From contig DATGKW010000114.1 of NCBI GenBank assembly GCA_035294465.1, positions 1 through 30,615 on the forward strand: a stretch of DNA of 30,615 nt, read 5' to 3'. Position 1 is the first letter of the stretch; every line of letters starts with the position of its first letter. Below the pieces are notes generated by a model that searched no databases, was not told the origin of the DNA, and saw only the letters and a list, made by a program, of their open reading frames with translations. The position numbers and the translations under genes are program-made. The stretch comes from Paraktedonobacter sp035294465 (GTDB lineage: Bacteria > Chloroflexota > Ktedonobacteria > Ktedonobacterales > Ktedonobacteraceae). This document shows, one piece after another, positions 1 to 6,749 of the stretch.

Positions 1-45
1 TTTTGGTTGATAGCTATTTTTTCGTTTATTTATTTTATACATTTG

Positions 46-74
46 TTTTTGCTATTTTGCGGTTACAGTATAAT
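46..74 (+). promoter_or_regulatory. Weak promoter candidate in the AT-rich region upstream of lanA
   Basis: A perfect TATAAT lies at 69-74, but the hexamer 17 nt upstream (46-51) is only T-rich and does not match TTGACA well. The first 75 bases are markedly AT-rich compared with the genes. The rest of 1-350 holds no convincing gene, hairpin or repeat. If this is the lanA promoter, the 5' leader would be close to 280 nt, which is long, so a closer unrecognised promoter is also possible. Confidence 0.3.
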
Positions 75-359
75 ACATACAGGTGAGCCGGTAAGAGAGT
101 GAAATGACGTTACACGGCTTTTTGAATGTTCGCTCTGGTAAGGGGTGAGATGAACACCTAAAGGTCCATGTGAGGTCAAAAATATAGAACCGGCGCCTAT
201 TTAGTCTATTGGAGTTGGACGAATTTCGTATGGATCAGATTTACAGCAAATAGTATATTTTGCAGGTAATGTTGCCCGACGGCTTTTATCTGATCCCGCA
301 AGAGATTGTGTCTACGTTTCAGAAAATTTTTTGAAAGTCTGAAAGGAAGTATGAAAAAC

Positions 360-689
360 ATGGAACTTGACATTGTACGTGCATGGAAAGATGCCCAGTA
401 TCGCCAGAGCTTGAGCGCAGAGCAGCAAGCTATGCTGCCGGAAAATCCCGCGGGGAACTTTGAACTGACCGAATCCGAGCTGGACGCCGTGAGCGGCGGT
501 ACCCTGGGCCTGGGTGCGTTAGGAGCCGGTGGGCTATTCGGTGGGCAACACCACGAAGAAGATCACATCTCGCGGCAACTCACCGGCAGTGAGGTCATGC
601 CCAGCCTTAACCTTGTGAGCACAGTTACAGGCCTCATCACACCCAACAGCACAGGGAGCATCTACCTCACCTGCATAGCTCCAGAGTAG
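360..689 (+). CDS. lanA: Class II lanthipeptide precursor (mersacidin/lichenicidin-type leader)
   Basis: Ribosomal precursor peptide that the adjacent LanM would dehydrate and cyclise. The 109-aa product begins MELDIVRAWKDAQYRQSL, continues through LPENPAG (residues 27-32) and ELTESELDAVSGG (35-47). This is the classic leader of mersacidin/lichenicidin-family precursors, ending in a double glycine where a C39-type peptidase would cut. The core (48-109) starts Gly/Leu-rich, has an acidic HHEEDH patch, and ends in a Ser/Thr-rich stretch with only one cysteine (C105). At most one thioether ring could form, which is unusual for the family. I chose the ATG at 360 because AGGAAG ends 10 nt before it; the in-frame ATG at 351 sits almost on that ribosome site. 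lanM follows after a terminator. Leader assignment is secure; the mature product is unknown. Confidence 0.87.
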   Translation: MELDIVRAWKDAQYRQSLSAEQQAMLPENPAGNFELTESELDAVSGGTLGLGALGAGGLFGGQHHEEDHISRQLTGSEVMPSLNLVSTVTGLITPNSTGSIYLTCIAPE

Positions 690-787
690 GAAGGAAAGCG
701 AAAGGCTATTCGGGCACGCGAGGAGCATCGAATACGTAGATTCTGGCGTTTGCGCGCTGTCTGTGTCTTCATGCTCCCTATCTTATA

Positions 788-832
788 AAAGAGAGAGGAC
801 AAACGCGGATTCGGCGCTTGTCCTCTCTCTTT
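788..832 (+). terminator. Strong hairpin terminator between lanA and lanM
   Basis: Perfect 15-bp inverted repeat: left arm 788-802 (AAAGAGAGAGGACAA), loop 803-817, right arm 818-832, ending in TTT. It lies about 100 nt after the lanA stop. The A/T outer base pairs could make it work in both directions. It would separate abundant precursor mRNA from lower-level synthetase mRNA, a common arrangement in lantibiotic loci. Confidence 0.8.
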
Positions 833-994
833 GTAAGAATTGGTTTTATATATCTATTTTTACAGCTTTGCGGGATCTCTACAATATATTTGGGCATGCT
901 GGCAAAAATGGGAAAAGCTCCTCGTGACAGCGCGCACAAGGGCATTGCTTCCAACTCAATCGTCTGCCGAACTGGAAAAGGTTGGGGCATAAAT

Positions 995-1164
995 AGAGGG
1001 CCGATTTCATCGGGTCCTATCCCAATTTATTGAGGACCTCCTGCCAGCCGCAAACCGTGCCCAACGCGGGGAAGGCAGCAGGTTGGTCTGTGAAAAAGCA
1101 GGCTGTACAGCAAGGCGAGAGGCCCACGCTGAAGCGGGGCAGGACTCGATGAAATCGGCCCTCT
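995..1164 (+). ncRNA. Structured leader RNA candidate upstream of lanM, closed by an 18-bp stem
   Basis: Within the 523-nt gene-free stretch 690-1212, the 18 nt at 995-1012 (AGAGGGCCGATTTCATCG) are perfectly complementary to 1147-1164. The enclosed 134 nt fold into several local helices visible by eye: GGTCCT 1013-1018 with AGGACC 1033-1038; CTGCC 1041-1045 with GGCAG 1074-1078, enclosing CCGC/GCGG; and GCCC-A-CGC 1122-1129 with GCG-GGGC 1134-1140 around a TGAA loop. The element ends 48 nt before the lanM start and is followed by a short T run. I could not match it to a known riboswitch. A small mobile element with terminal inverted repeats is an alternative, but I see no target duplication. 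Strand is assumed from lanM. Confidence 0.45.
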
Positions 1165-1212
1165 CTGGCAGTTTTCAAGCTTCAGAGACAATAGGATGGA
1201 AGGGAAGTTTGG

Positions 1213-4200
1213 ATGAAAGAGACAAGAACAAGTACAGGCGTAGAATCAGAGCAACACCGGCAGATTCCCGGCTGGTATCGTGCGCTGACACTGGCTGAAC
1301 GGGCCGCGCAATTGCGGAACTATCAGGATCAACCGGTTGCTGTTTCTGCTGATGGCGAGAAGAGCGCCAGGCAGCGTTTGCTTAGCTGGAAGGAACAAAA
1401 GCCTTTTCAGCAGGATGGGTATTTTGCACAGCGCTTGGCGCGGGATGGACTGACCGAAGAGGATCTGTTGATGTTTCTGGCCGAATCGCCTGACACGGCC
1501 CAGGAACGCGTCGCGACACCTCCCGCATGGGTGGAGTGGCTGGCCGCGGCATTTGAAGATCTCCAGAATACCGAGAGGGTGAGCGCGTCTGGGCAGCCGG
1601 AAATAGAGGGGAAGCCGGAGTTTTCTACGATTGTTCTCCCTCTGCTCAAAAGAGGGTTGCTCAAACTTCAGCGCGGCATTCTGGATCTGACGCAAAAGTA
1701 TCAGCACCTGCCTTTTAATCCTCAGACCATCCTCCTGCTGCTTGTCTCTCATATTCCCCGGTACACCGATCCGCAACTAGAGAAAACGCTCATCCTTGAA
1801 CTCAATGTGGCGCGAGTGCAGGGACGTTTGCAGGGAGAGAGTGCAGAGGAACGCTTCAGGAATTTCTTACGCTACCTCTGCACACGCGAAGGACTGCACG
1901 CGCTTTTTGAAGAGTATCCCGTCCTGGCTCGTCTGCTAGCTGAAACAATCGAGCACTGGACCGAGAATGAGTTGGAGCTGTTAGAGCGCCTTTGCGCCGA
2001 TTGGGAAGAGATACGCGCGCGCTTCAGTCCCGCAAGCAACCCTGGAACGCTGACAAGTATCCAGGTGGGATGGGGCGATCTCCACCGAGGAGGACGCAGC
2101 ACGACGATCCTGGTCTGGAGTTCCGGCTTTCGTCTGGTCTACAAACCGCGCCCATCGGCGATTGACGCGCATTTTCAGGAGCTGCTGACCTGGCTAAACG
2201 AACGCGGGTACCAGCCTGCCTTTCGTACTTTCCAGGTGCTCGACAAAGGCTCGTATGGCTGGGCTGAATATGTGCAATCCGGCCCCTGCGCTTCACAGGA
2301 AGAGGTTGAGCGTTTCTACCAGCGCCAGGGAGGCTATCTGGCCCTGCTCTACGCGCTGGAGGCAACGGATTTCCACGCGGAGAATTTGATTGCTGCCGGT
2401 GAGCACCCGATCCTGGTAGATCTCGAAGCACTTTTTCATCCGCGCGTACTCAACCTGGCAGCCAAAAAGCGGGCCTATCCTGGCAGCGGGGCGGTCGATC
2501 ATTCTGTATTGCGTGTGGGTATGCTTCCCCAGCGTATCTGGACAAATGAGCAGGGTGAAGGCATCGATATCAGCGGTCTGGGAGCCAGGGCCGGTCAGCT
2601 TTCGCCAACACCTGTAGCGAAATGGGTCGGCACAGGCACCGATCAAATGCACTTGAAATGGGAACGGACCGAGGTAGTATGGCAGAACCAACGGCACCGG
2701 CCACGCTTGCGCGATCAGGATGTGAACACCCTGGACTACCGTGAGTCTGTGGTTGCAGGCTTTCGCACGGCCTATCAGATCCTTCTGCAAAATCGCGAAG
2801 CGCTTCTGAACGAGATGCTGCCACGCTTCGCGCACGACGAGATACGCTGCGTGATGCGCCCCACACATATCTATGGCCGGCTTCTGCAGGATAGCTATCA
2901 CCCGGACGCGCTGCGCGATGCGCTTGACCGCAACTGCCTGCTGGATCGCCTGTGGATTGGGATTGAGCAGCGGCCACACCTCGAACTGATTATCTCTGCC
3001 GAGCAGGCCGATTTAATTGCCGGAGACATTCCCATCTTCACAACGCACGCCGACTCCCACGACCTCTTTACCTCGCGTGGAGAGGCGCTTGCCGAATTTT
3101 TTGCCGAGTCGGGATTAGAAATGGCCAGGAAACGCATCTCTTGTTTTGACGAACAGGACCTGGAAAGGCAGACCTGGGTCATTCGGGCCTCGTTTACTAG
3201 CCTGAGCATCGGCATCGATCAAACCGCCCGCACCTCTTTGCAACTCGATCCGGCGCGAATGGAGGTAAACGCTTCTTATGAGCGCCTGCTCACGGCGGCG
3301 CGGGCGATAGGCGAGCGGCTGCACAAAATCGCCTTCCATGAAAAGGACGCGGCCGGCTGGCTGGGCATCGTGCCTGTGAAGGAGCGTGAATGGCACCTTG
3401 CTCCCGCCGGAATCGACCTCTACGATGGCGTGCCGGGAATCACGCTCTTCCTGGCCTATCTTGGAGCGCTAACCGGGGAGCAGCGGCATATCACTCTAGC
3501 CCAACAGGCTTTAACCACCACGCGCGTCCTGCTTGAGCAGCAAAAAGAGCAACCTGAGCCTGCCGGTATCGGAGCATTGAGCGGCCTGGGTTCGATCATC
3601 TATTTGCTCTCCCATCTTGGCTCTCTATGGAACGAGCCTGCTCTTTACCGGGAAGCAGAGGAAGTAGTAAAGCTCATCCCTGCTATGCTTGCGCACGACA
3701 AGCAGCTTGACATGGTCGGCGGCTCTGCCGGATGCATTGCGGCCCTACTGAGTCTCTACAGCGTCGCTCCCTCGCCCACAACGCTCGCTACAGCGATTCG
3801 TTGCGGCGATCATCTTATCGAGCAGGCTCACCCCATGAAGGCTGGCACTGGCTGGCTCAGCAAAGACGAAGACGCGCCGCTCACAGGTATGGCACATGGA
3901 AGCGCTGGCATTGCGCTAAATCTGCTGCGCCTCGCGGCTGCGACCGGCGAGGAGCGCTTCCGCCGGGTCGCGCTGGAGGCAATCGAGTACGAGCGCAGCC
4001 TGTTCTCGCCCAAACGACAAAACTGGCCCGATCTGCGCAGAATCGTAATGGCAAAGAGACTGGCACCGGCCGATGGACAGGCATTGAGCGAGGATGATTA
4101 CCCATATATGGTTGCCTGGTGTCATGGCGCTTCGGGGATTGGCCTGGCTCGCCTGGCATCCCTGCCATTCGTTGATGATCAGACCACGCGCGAGGAAATA

Positions 4201-4521
4201 GACGCAGCACTCAACATCACGCTTTCCGAAGGGTTTGGCAAAAACCATTCGCTTTGCCACGGTGACATGGGCAACCTGGATCTCGTCTTGACGGCTGCGC
4301 GGCGCTTTCCCAATCCCGACCTGCAAACCTCACTGGAGCGCCACATCTCAGCGCTGCTCGATTCCGCCGATAGGCAGGGATGGATAACCGGCGTTCCTCA
4401 AGGAGTAGAGACCCCAGGGCTGATGATCGGGCTGGCCGGCATCGGCTACGAGCTGCTTAGACTGGCTGCCCCTGAGCAGGTTCCCTCCGTGCTGCTCCTC
4501 GCACCGCCGCTGCCCTGCTAA
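1213..4521 (+). CDS. lanM: Class II lanthipeptide synthetase LanM
   Basis: Bifunctional cytosolic enzyme that phosphorylates and eliminates Ser/Thr in the precursor core, then adds Cys thiols to form (methyl)lanthionine. At 1102 aa it is full length for LanM. The N-terminal half is the DUF4135 dehydratase: Y-K311-PR, TD386FHAEN391 and VD403LE405 match the kinase-like active site. The C-terminal half is a LanC-like double-toroid cyclase with repeated G-x-x-G motifs (DGVPGI, GGSAGC, HGSAGI at H895). Its zinc ligands are C970 in WCHG and C1015-H1016 in LCHG. All key residues are present, so it should be active. The ATG at 1213 has GGAAGGGAAG upstream at good spacing. Substrate is most likely the precursor at 360-689; the two facing small peptides share a leader motif. 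No LanT exporter is adjacent. Confidence 0.96.
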   Translation: MKETRTSTGVESEQHRQIPGWYRALTLAERAAQLRNYQDQPVAVSADGEKSARQRLLSWKEQKPFQQDGYFAQRLARDGLTEEDLLMFLAESPDTAQERVATPPAWVEWLAAAFEDLQNTERVSASGQPEIEGKPEFSTIVLPLLKRGLLKLQRGILDLTQKYQHLPFNPQTILLLLVSHIPRYTDPQLEKTLILELNVARVQGRLQGESAEERFRNFLRYLCTREGLHALFEEYPVLARLLAETIEHWTENELELLERLCADWEEIRARFSPASNPGTLTSIQVGWGDLHRGGRSTTILVWSSGFRLVYKPRPSAIDAHFQELLTWLNERGYQPAFRTFQVLDKGSYGWAEYVQSGPCASQEEVERFYQRQGGYLALLYALEATDFHAENLIAAGEHPILVDLEALFHPRVLNLAAKKRAYPGSGAVDHSVLRVGMLPQRIWTNEQGEGIDISGLGARAGQLSPTPVAKWVGTGTDQMHLKWERTEVVWQNQRHRPRLRDQDVNTLDYRESVVAGFRTAYQILLQNREALLNEMLPRFAHDEIRCVMRPTHIYGRLLQDSYHPDALRDALDRNCLLDRLWIGIEQRPHLELIISAEQADLIAGDIPIFTTHADSHDLFTSRGEALAEFFAESGLEMARKRISCFDEQDLERQTWVIRASFTSLSIGIDQTARTSLQLDPARMEVNASYERLLTAARAIGERLHKIAFHEKDAAGWLGIVPVKEREWHLAPAGIDLYDGVPGITLFLAYLGALTGEQRHITLAQQALTTTRVLLEQQKEQPEPAGIGALSGLGSIIYLLSHLGSLWNEPALYREAEEVVKLIPAMLAHDKQLDMVGGSAGCIAALLSLYSVAPSPTTLATAIRCGDHLIEQAHPMKAGTGWLSKDEDAPLTGMAHGSAGIALNLLRLAAATGEERFRRVALEAIEYERSLFSPKRQNWPDLRRIVMAKRLAPADGQALSEDDYPYMVAWCHGASGIGLARLASLPFVDDQTTREEIDAALNITLSEGFGKNHSLCHGDMGNLDLVLTAARRFPNPDLQTSLERHISALLDSADRQGWITGVPQGVETPGLMIGLAGIGYELLRLAAPEQVPSVLLLAPPLPC

Positions 4522-4554
4522 TCGCTGAGCAGTGGGCGGGACATGGACAAAAAA

Positions 4555-4577
4555 GAACCGGCCAGACTGGCCGGTTC
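4555..4577 (-). terminator. Intrinsic terminator for the minus-strand peptide genes
   Basis: Perfect 10-bp stem GAACCGGCCA (4555-4564), a 3-nt loop, then TGGCCGGTTC (4568-4577). The run of A at 4549-4554 becomes a U tract on the minus strand, so it ends transcription from the two small-peptide genes before it runs antisense into lanM. Confidence 0.8.
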
Positions 4578-4630
4578 CCGGTAGCTCGCCTACATGCGAA
4601 ATCATTAATCGCATCAATTACACGAATTAT

Positions 4631-4665
4631 ATCATAGAGAGCCGCTTCAGCGCGCTCTCTATGAT
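4631..4665 (+). terminator. Long hairpin downstream of lanM, probable terminator
   Basis: ATCATAGAGAGC (4631-4642) pairs perfectly with GCTCTCTATGAT (4654-4665). The 11-nt loop can add a CGC/GCG pair. T-rich sequence with a run of six T follows within about 15 nt, consistent with ending the lanM transcript on the plus strand, though the spacing to the U-rich part is loose. Confidence 0.55.
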
Positions 4666-4722
4666 AGGTTTTGAATGGTTTTTTGCCATCGTGACCCTGG
4701 CTACACACCCGTCTGGCTCACC

Positions 4723-5016
4723 TCAAACAAGGCCACTTACCAGCGCACCCAGGTTGAGCAAGCCGGGTCCACTCGTGCCGATGAGACCATTCGGGCCGAC
4801 CAGGCTAACTGGCGGATTAGGAAGGCTCGCGGGTGGATTAGCCGGAAAGCTCGGCGGGTAAGGGAGGTTCCCCAGACTGGGAGGAATGTTCGCTTCAGAC
4901 GGTCGGCTGCCTGAACTAGGCTTACCGCTCGCGGCACAAATCTCGGCCAGTTCACCCTCCGTCAGTTCACGCGCCAGGACACTTACAGTTTTAAATTTTT
5001 CATTGCCCTGTTGCAT
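4723..5016 (-). CDS. Cys-free Pro-rich small peptide with a RiPP-like leader (peptide A)
   Basis: Unrecognised 97-aa peptide. Residues 13-22 (VLARELTEGE) carry the signature RELTE-x-[DE]-L, found at the same position in its neighbour peptide B and as FELTESEL in the lanthipeptide precursor. The leader-like part ends AEICAASGK (24-32), where the canonical double glycine is replaced by Ser-Gly. The tail is Pro/Asn/Ser-rich with many PP pairs (44-76) and ends in a hydrophobic Gly/Leu/Val stretch (LLNLGALVSGLV). The only Cys (27) lies in the leader part, so the tail cannot form lanthionine. The start at 5016 follows AAAGGAG at 10-nt spacing; upstream sequence is duplicated ahead of peptide B. A secreted peptide or an atypical LanM substrate are both possible. 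Function is not known. Confidence 0.72.
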   Translation of the reverse strand: MQQGNEKFKTVSVLARELTEGELAEICAASGKPSSGSRPSEANIPPSLGNLPYPPSFPANPPASLPNPPVSLVGPNGLIGTSGPGLLNLGALVSGLV

Positions 5017-5057
5017 CTCAGGTGATCTCCTTTCTTCTCGCTTCGAGAACACTCCTG
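5010..5057 (-). repeat. Duplicated 5' region of peptide A (partner 5471-5517)
   Basis: The approximately 47-nt segment covering the first codons, ribosome site and upstream region of peptide A is closely matched by 5471-5517 ahead of peptide B. Both contain CAGG[AG]GT, a small inverted repeat around [GC][AC]AG, AAGAAAGGA, TCACCT and ATGCAAC in the same order. This shows that the two genes arose by tandem duplication and that the translation signal was kept while the peptide tails diverged. Confidence 0.75.
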
Positions 5058-5092
5058 CTTACTTGACAGGAATTACCCGCTATCCAAAAGAA

Positions 5093-5123
5093 CCGTCGCC
5101 GCCTCTTGAGAAGCGGACAACGG
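5093..5123 (-). terminator. Terminator or attenuator between peptides B and A
   Basis: On the minus strand CCGTTGTCCGC (5123-5113) pairs with GCGGCGACGG (5102-5093) with one bulged T and one G-U pair. A TTCTTTT tract follows immediately (5092-5085). It sits between the peptide B stop and the peptide A ribosome site, so it either ends the B transcript or limits read-through into A. Confidence 0.65.
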
Positions 5124-5159
5124 CGTCCTTTATCAAGCTCAAAATATCTCTACAGTAAC

Positions 5160-5477
5160 TTACAACAGAGAGGAAAGCAGAGAGAACAGACCCAGCGAAT
5201 CGCTTCCATTAGATGAGGCCGGGCTACTCGTAGTGGCAGGCGCTCCCAGGCTAGAAGGATTGAAGAGGCTGGACAGATCTGTAGGACTGGAAGAATTGGA
5301 AGTATCGTTGGGGAGAGTGAAGCCAGCCGGCAGGGGAAAACCATCGAAGGTGCTTCCCGTAGTCGGCGTCGTTGAAGCAGGATTCGTTTGCCCCCCGACA
5401 ACACTCGCTAGATCGGCCTCGGTCAGTTCACGCGCCAGGAACTCCTCATTCCTGAACTCTCTATGACTATGTTGCAT
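5160..5477 (-). CDS. Cys-free Ser/Thr-rich small peptide with a double-Gly leader (peptide B)
   Basis: Unrecognised 105-aa peptide, paralogous to peptide A in its leader. Residues 13-30 read FLARELTEADLASVVGGQ, a textbook double-glycine leader end with the cut expected after G29. The 76-residue tail is rich in Ser, Thr, Pro and Asn (TNPASTTPTTGST; PSSLGAPATTSSPASSNGS) and ends with hydrophobic LGLFSLLSSLL. There is no cysteine anywhere, so thioether rings within the peptide are impossible. Dehydration of Ser/Thr by LanM would be possible in principle. The start at 5477 follows AAGAAAGGA. The leader suggests export by a C39-containing transporter, none of which is in this window. Role unknown: bacteriocin-like peptide, signal, or unusual RiPP substrate. 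Confidence 0.75.
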   Translation of the reverse strand: MQHSHREFRNEEFLARELTEADLASVVGGQTNPASTTPTTGSTFDGFPLPAGFTLPNDTSNSSSPTDLSSLFNPSSLGAPATTSSPASSNGSDSLGLFSLLSSLL

Positions 5478-5564
5478 TTAGGTGAATTCCTTTCTTCTTG
5501 CTCCAAGAATACCCCTGCTGTATGCACAAAGGTCACCTGCCTACACGAAAAAGAGAGCCTTGCA

Positions 5565-5592
5565 GGTATATCGAGAAATCCCCTTGTCACAA
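5565..5592 (-). promoter_or_regulatory. Promoter candidate for peptide B
   Basis: On the minus strand TTGTGA (5592-5587), 16 nt, then TATACC (5570-5565), about 90 nt before the peptide B start. Matches to the housekeeping consensus are moderate. The 244-nt gap 5478-5721 holds nothing else that I recognise. Confidence 0.35.
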
Positions 5593-5721
5593 AATTTCAC
5601 AGCTTTTCCAGGGTATCTCTTTTCATTTCTCTTCTTCCAGTGTACTCCTTCTTAGAAATGGCACATTTAATATCAGCTTTCTTCCATTGGAGCACACAAC
5701 CAGCCATAGTGACAGAAATTG

Positions 5722-6666
5722 TCAGGCATGCTCAAGCCTGCGTAGTTCGATCCGATCCTTGCGCACGCGCACGGCGAACGTAGGCTGGGCATAGACAGCC
5801 GGACCGGAGACGACAGCTCCATCGGTCATACGGAAGCAGGAGCCATGCCAGGGGCAGGTAACAGTGCCATCCCGGCATGTTCCTTCGTCGAGAGGGCCAC
5901 CGGCATGCGAGCAGGTCGCAGCCAGTGCGTAGATCTGCTCGCCATCCTTCCAGAGCACAACGGGAATGCCTTCGGCCTCCACGCGAGTCAGCTTTTTCTC
6001 CGGCAAGTCCGCCGCTCTCATAACCGCGACGAATTTATCCGAACCAGCCTCCCAGGCCACGTGATTCACGCCAACACCTTTGGCAAAACTGAGTTCACCG
6101 CCCAGATAGGATGAGCACAGCGTCAGCGCGTATCCAACGCTGGAAACCGCTATGCCAGCCCGGCGCAGGCCGCCGAAACGTAGGCCACAGGAGAGCAGAT
6201 TTGCCAGGAGCGCGCCGGCATTCAGGAGTCCGTGCGCTAGCCCGACGCGGCGGTCTATCGCATCTGTCTCGCTCCAATCGGCCAGACCGGTTGCCGCCGA
6301 AAGACCCGCGCCAACCAGACCAAGAATGAGTGTAAGATCGGCGGCACGCGCCAGCTCAGGTTCATCCCTGGCCAGCCAGAAGCCATCAAGTAGCACGGTC
6401 GAAGCCCAGGAGCCAATAGGGATATCGGCAATTGCCGGATGCACTGGATGCCCAAACCAGGTACCATGCAGCCCATCTTTGAGTTTCCTGAGCGCTGGCA
6501 CTTTGGAGAGAGAACGCGCCCAATTTTGCAAAGGCTCCGCCAGTGCATCCAGCCAGCCCTGGCGCTCAATTGCTTCTCCGCTCCAACGACGCAATGGCGG
6601 ACTCGAAGGGGGTGTTTCTATCCAGCTCGCATGAGTAGTATTGACTGCTGTCTTAGACGTAGCCAT
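5722..6666 (-). CDS. DUF2231 membrane domain fused to a Rieske [2Fe-2S] domain
   Basis: Probable membrane-bound electron-transfer protein, 314 aa. After a Pro/Ser-rich N-terminus and an amphipathic stretch, residues 68-190 match the DUF2231 pattern (GTWFGHPVHPAIADIPIG, then four hydrophobic segments). Residues 209-312 form a Rieske domain with the cluster ligands C252-S-H254 and C271-P-W-H274. All four ligands are intact. The ATG at 6666 has AGGAGG at 9-nt spacing. It is the last of three same-strand redox genes, 83 nt after the thiamine-diphosphate enzyme, so shared transcription is plausible. Its partner and substrate cannot be read from sequence. Domain call is firm; role is inferred. Confidence 0.88.
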   Translation of the reverse strand: MATSKTAVNTTHASWIETPPSSPPLRRWSGEAIERQGWLDALAEPLQNWARSLSKVPALRKLKDGLHGTWFGHPVHPAIADIPIGSWASTVLLDGFWLARDEPELARAADLTLILGLVGAGLSAATGLADWSETDAIDRRVGLAHGLLNAGALLANLLSCGLRFGGLRRAGIAVSSVGYALTLCSSYLGGELSFAKGVGVNHVAWEAGSDKFVAVMRAADLPEKKLTRVEAEGIPVVLWKDGEQIYALAATCSHAGGPLDEGTCRDGTVTCPWHGSCFRMTDGAVVSGPAVYAQPTFAVRVRKDRIELRRLEHA

Positions 6667-6749
6667 AACTGCTTACCTCCTGTGCGCACAGCGCTCTTCT
6701 CGAAACATCTACCTGCTCCGCATTCCCCAGGTGGGGAGCTGGTCTCTCG

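Noticed and set aside
778..1033. Short open frames on both strands across 778-1033 (about 70 codons each)
   Set aside because: Both run through the perfect terminator hairpin at 788-832, lack a ribosome site, and have no recognisable domain; the region is better explained as non-coding.
995..1164. Cobalamin riboswitch, SRP RNA or 6S RNA in the lanM leader
   Set aside because: Individual short words (GCCAG, GGAAGG-like) resemble parts of these RNAs, but the conserved cores are not present in the right order. Kept only as an unassigned structured element.
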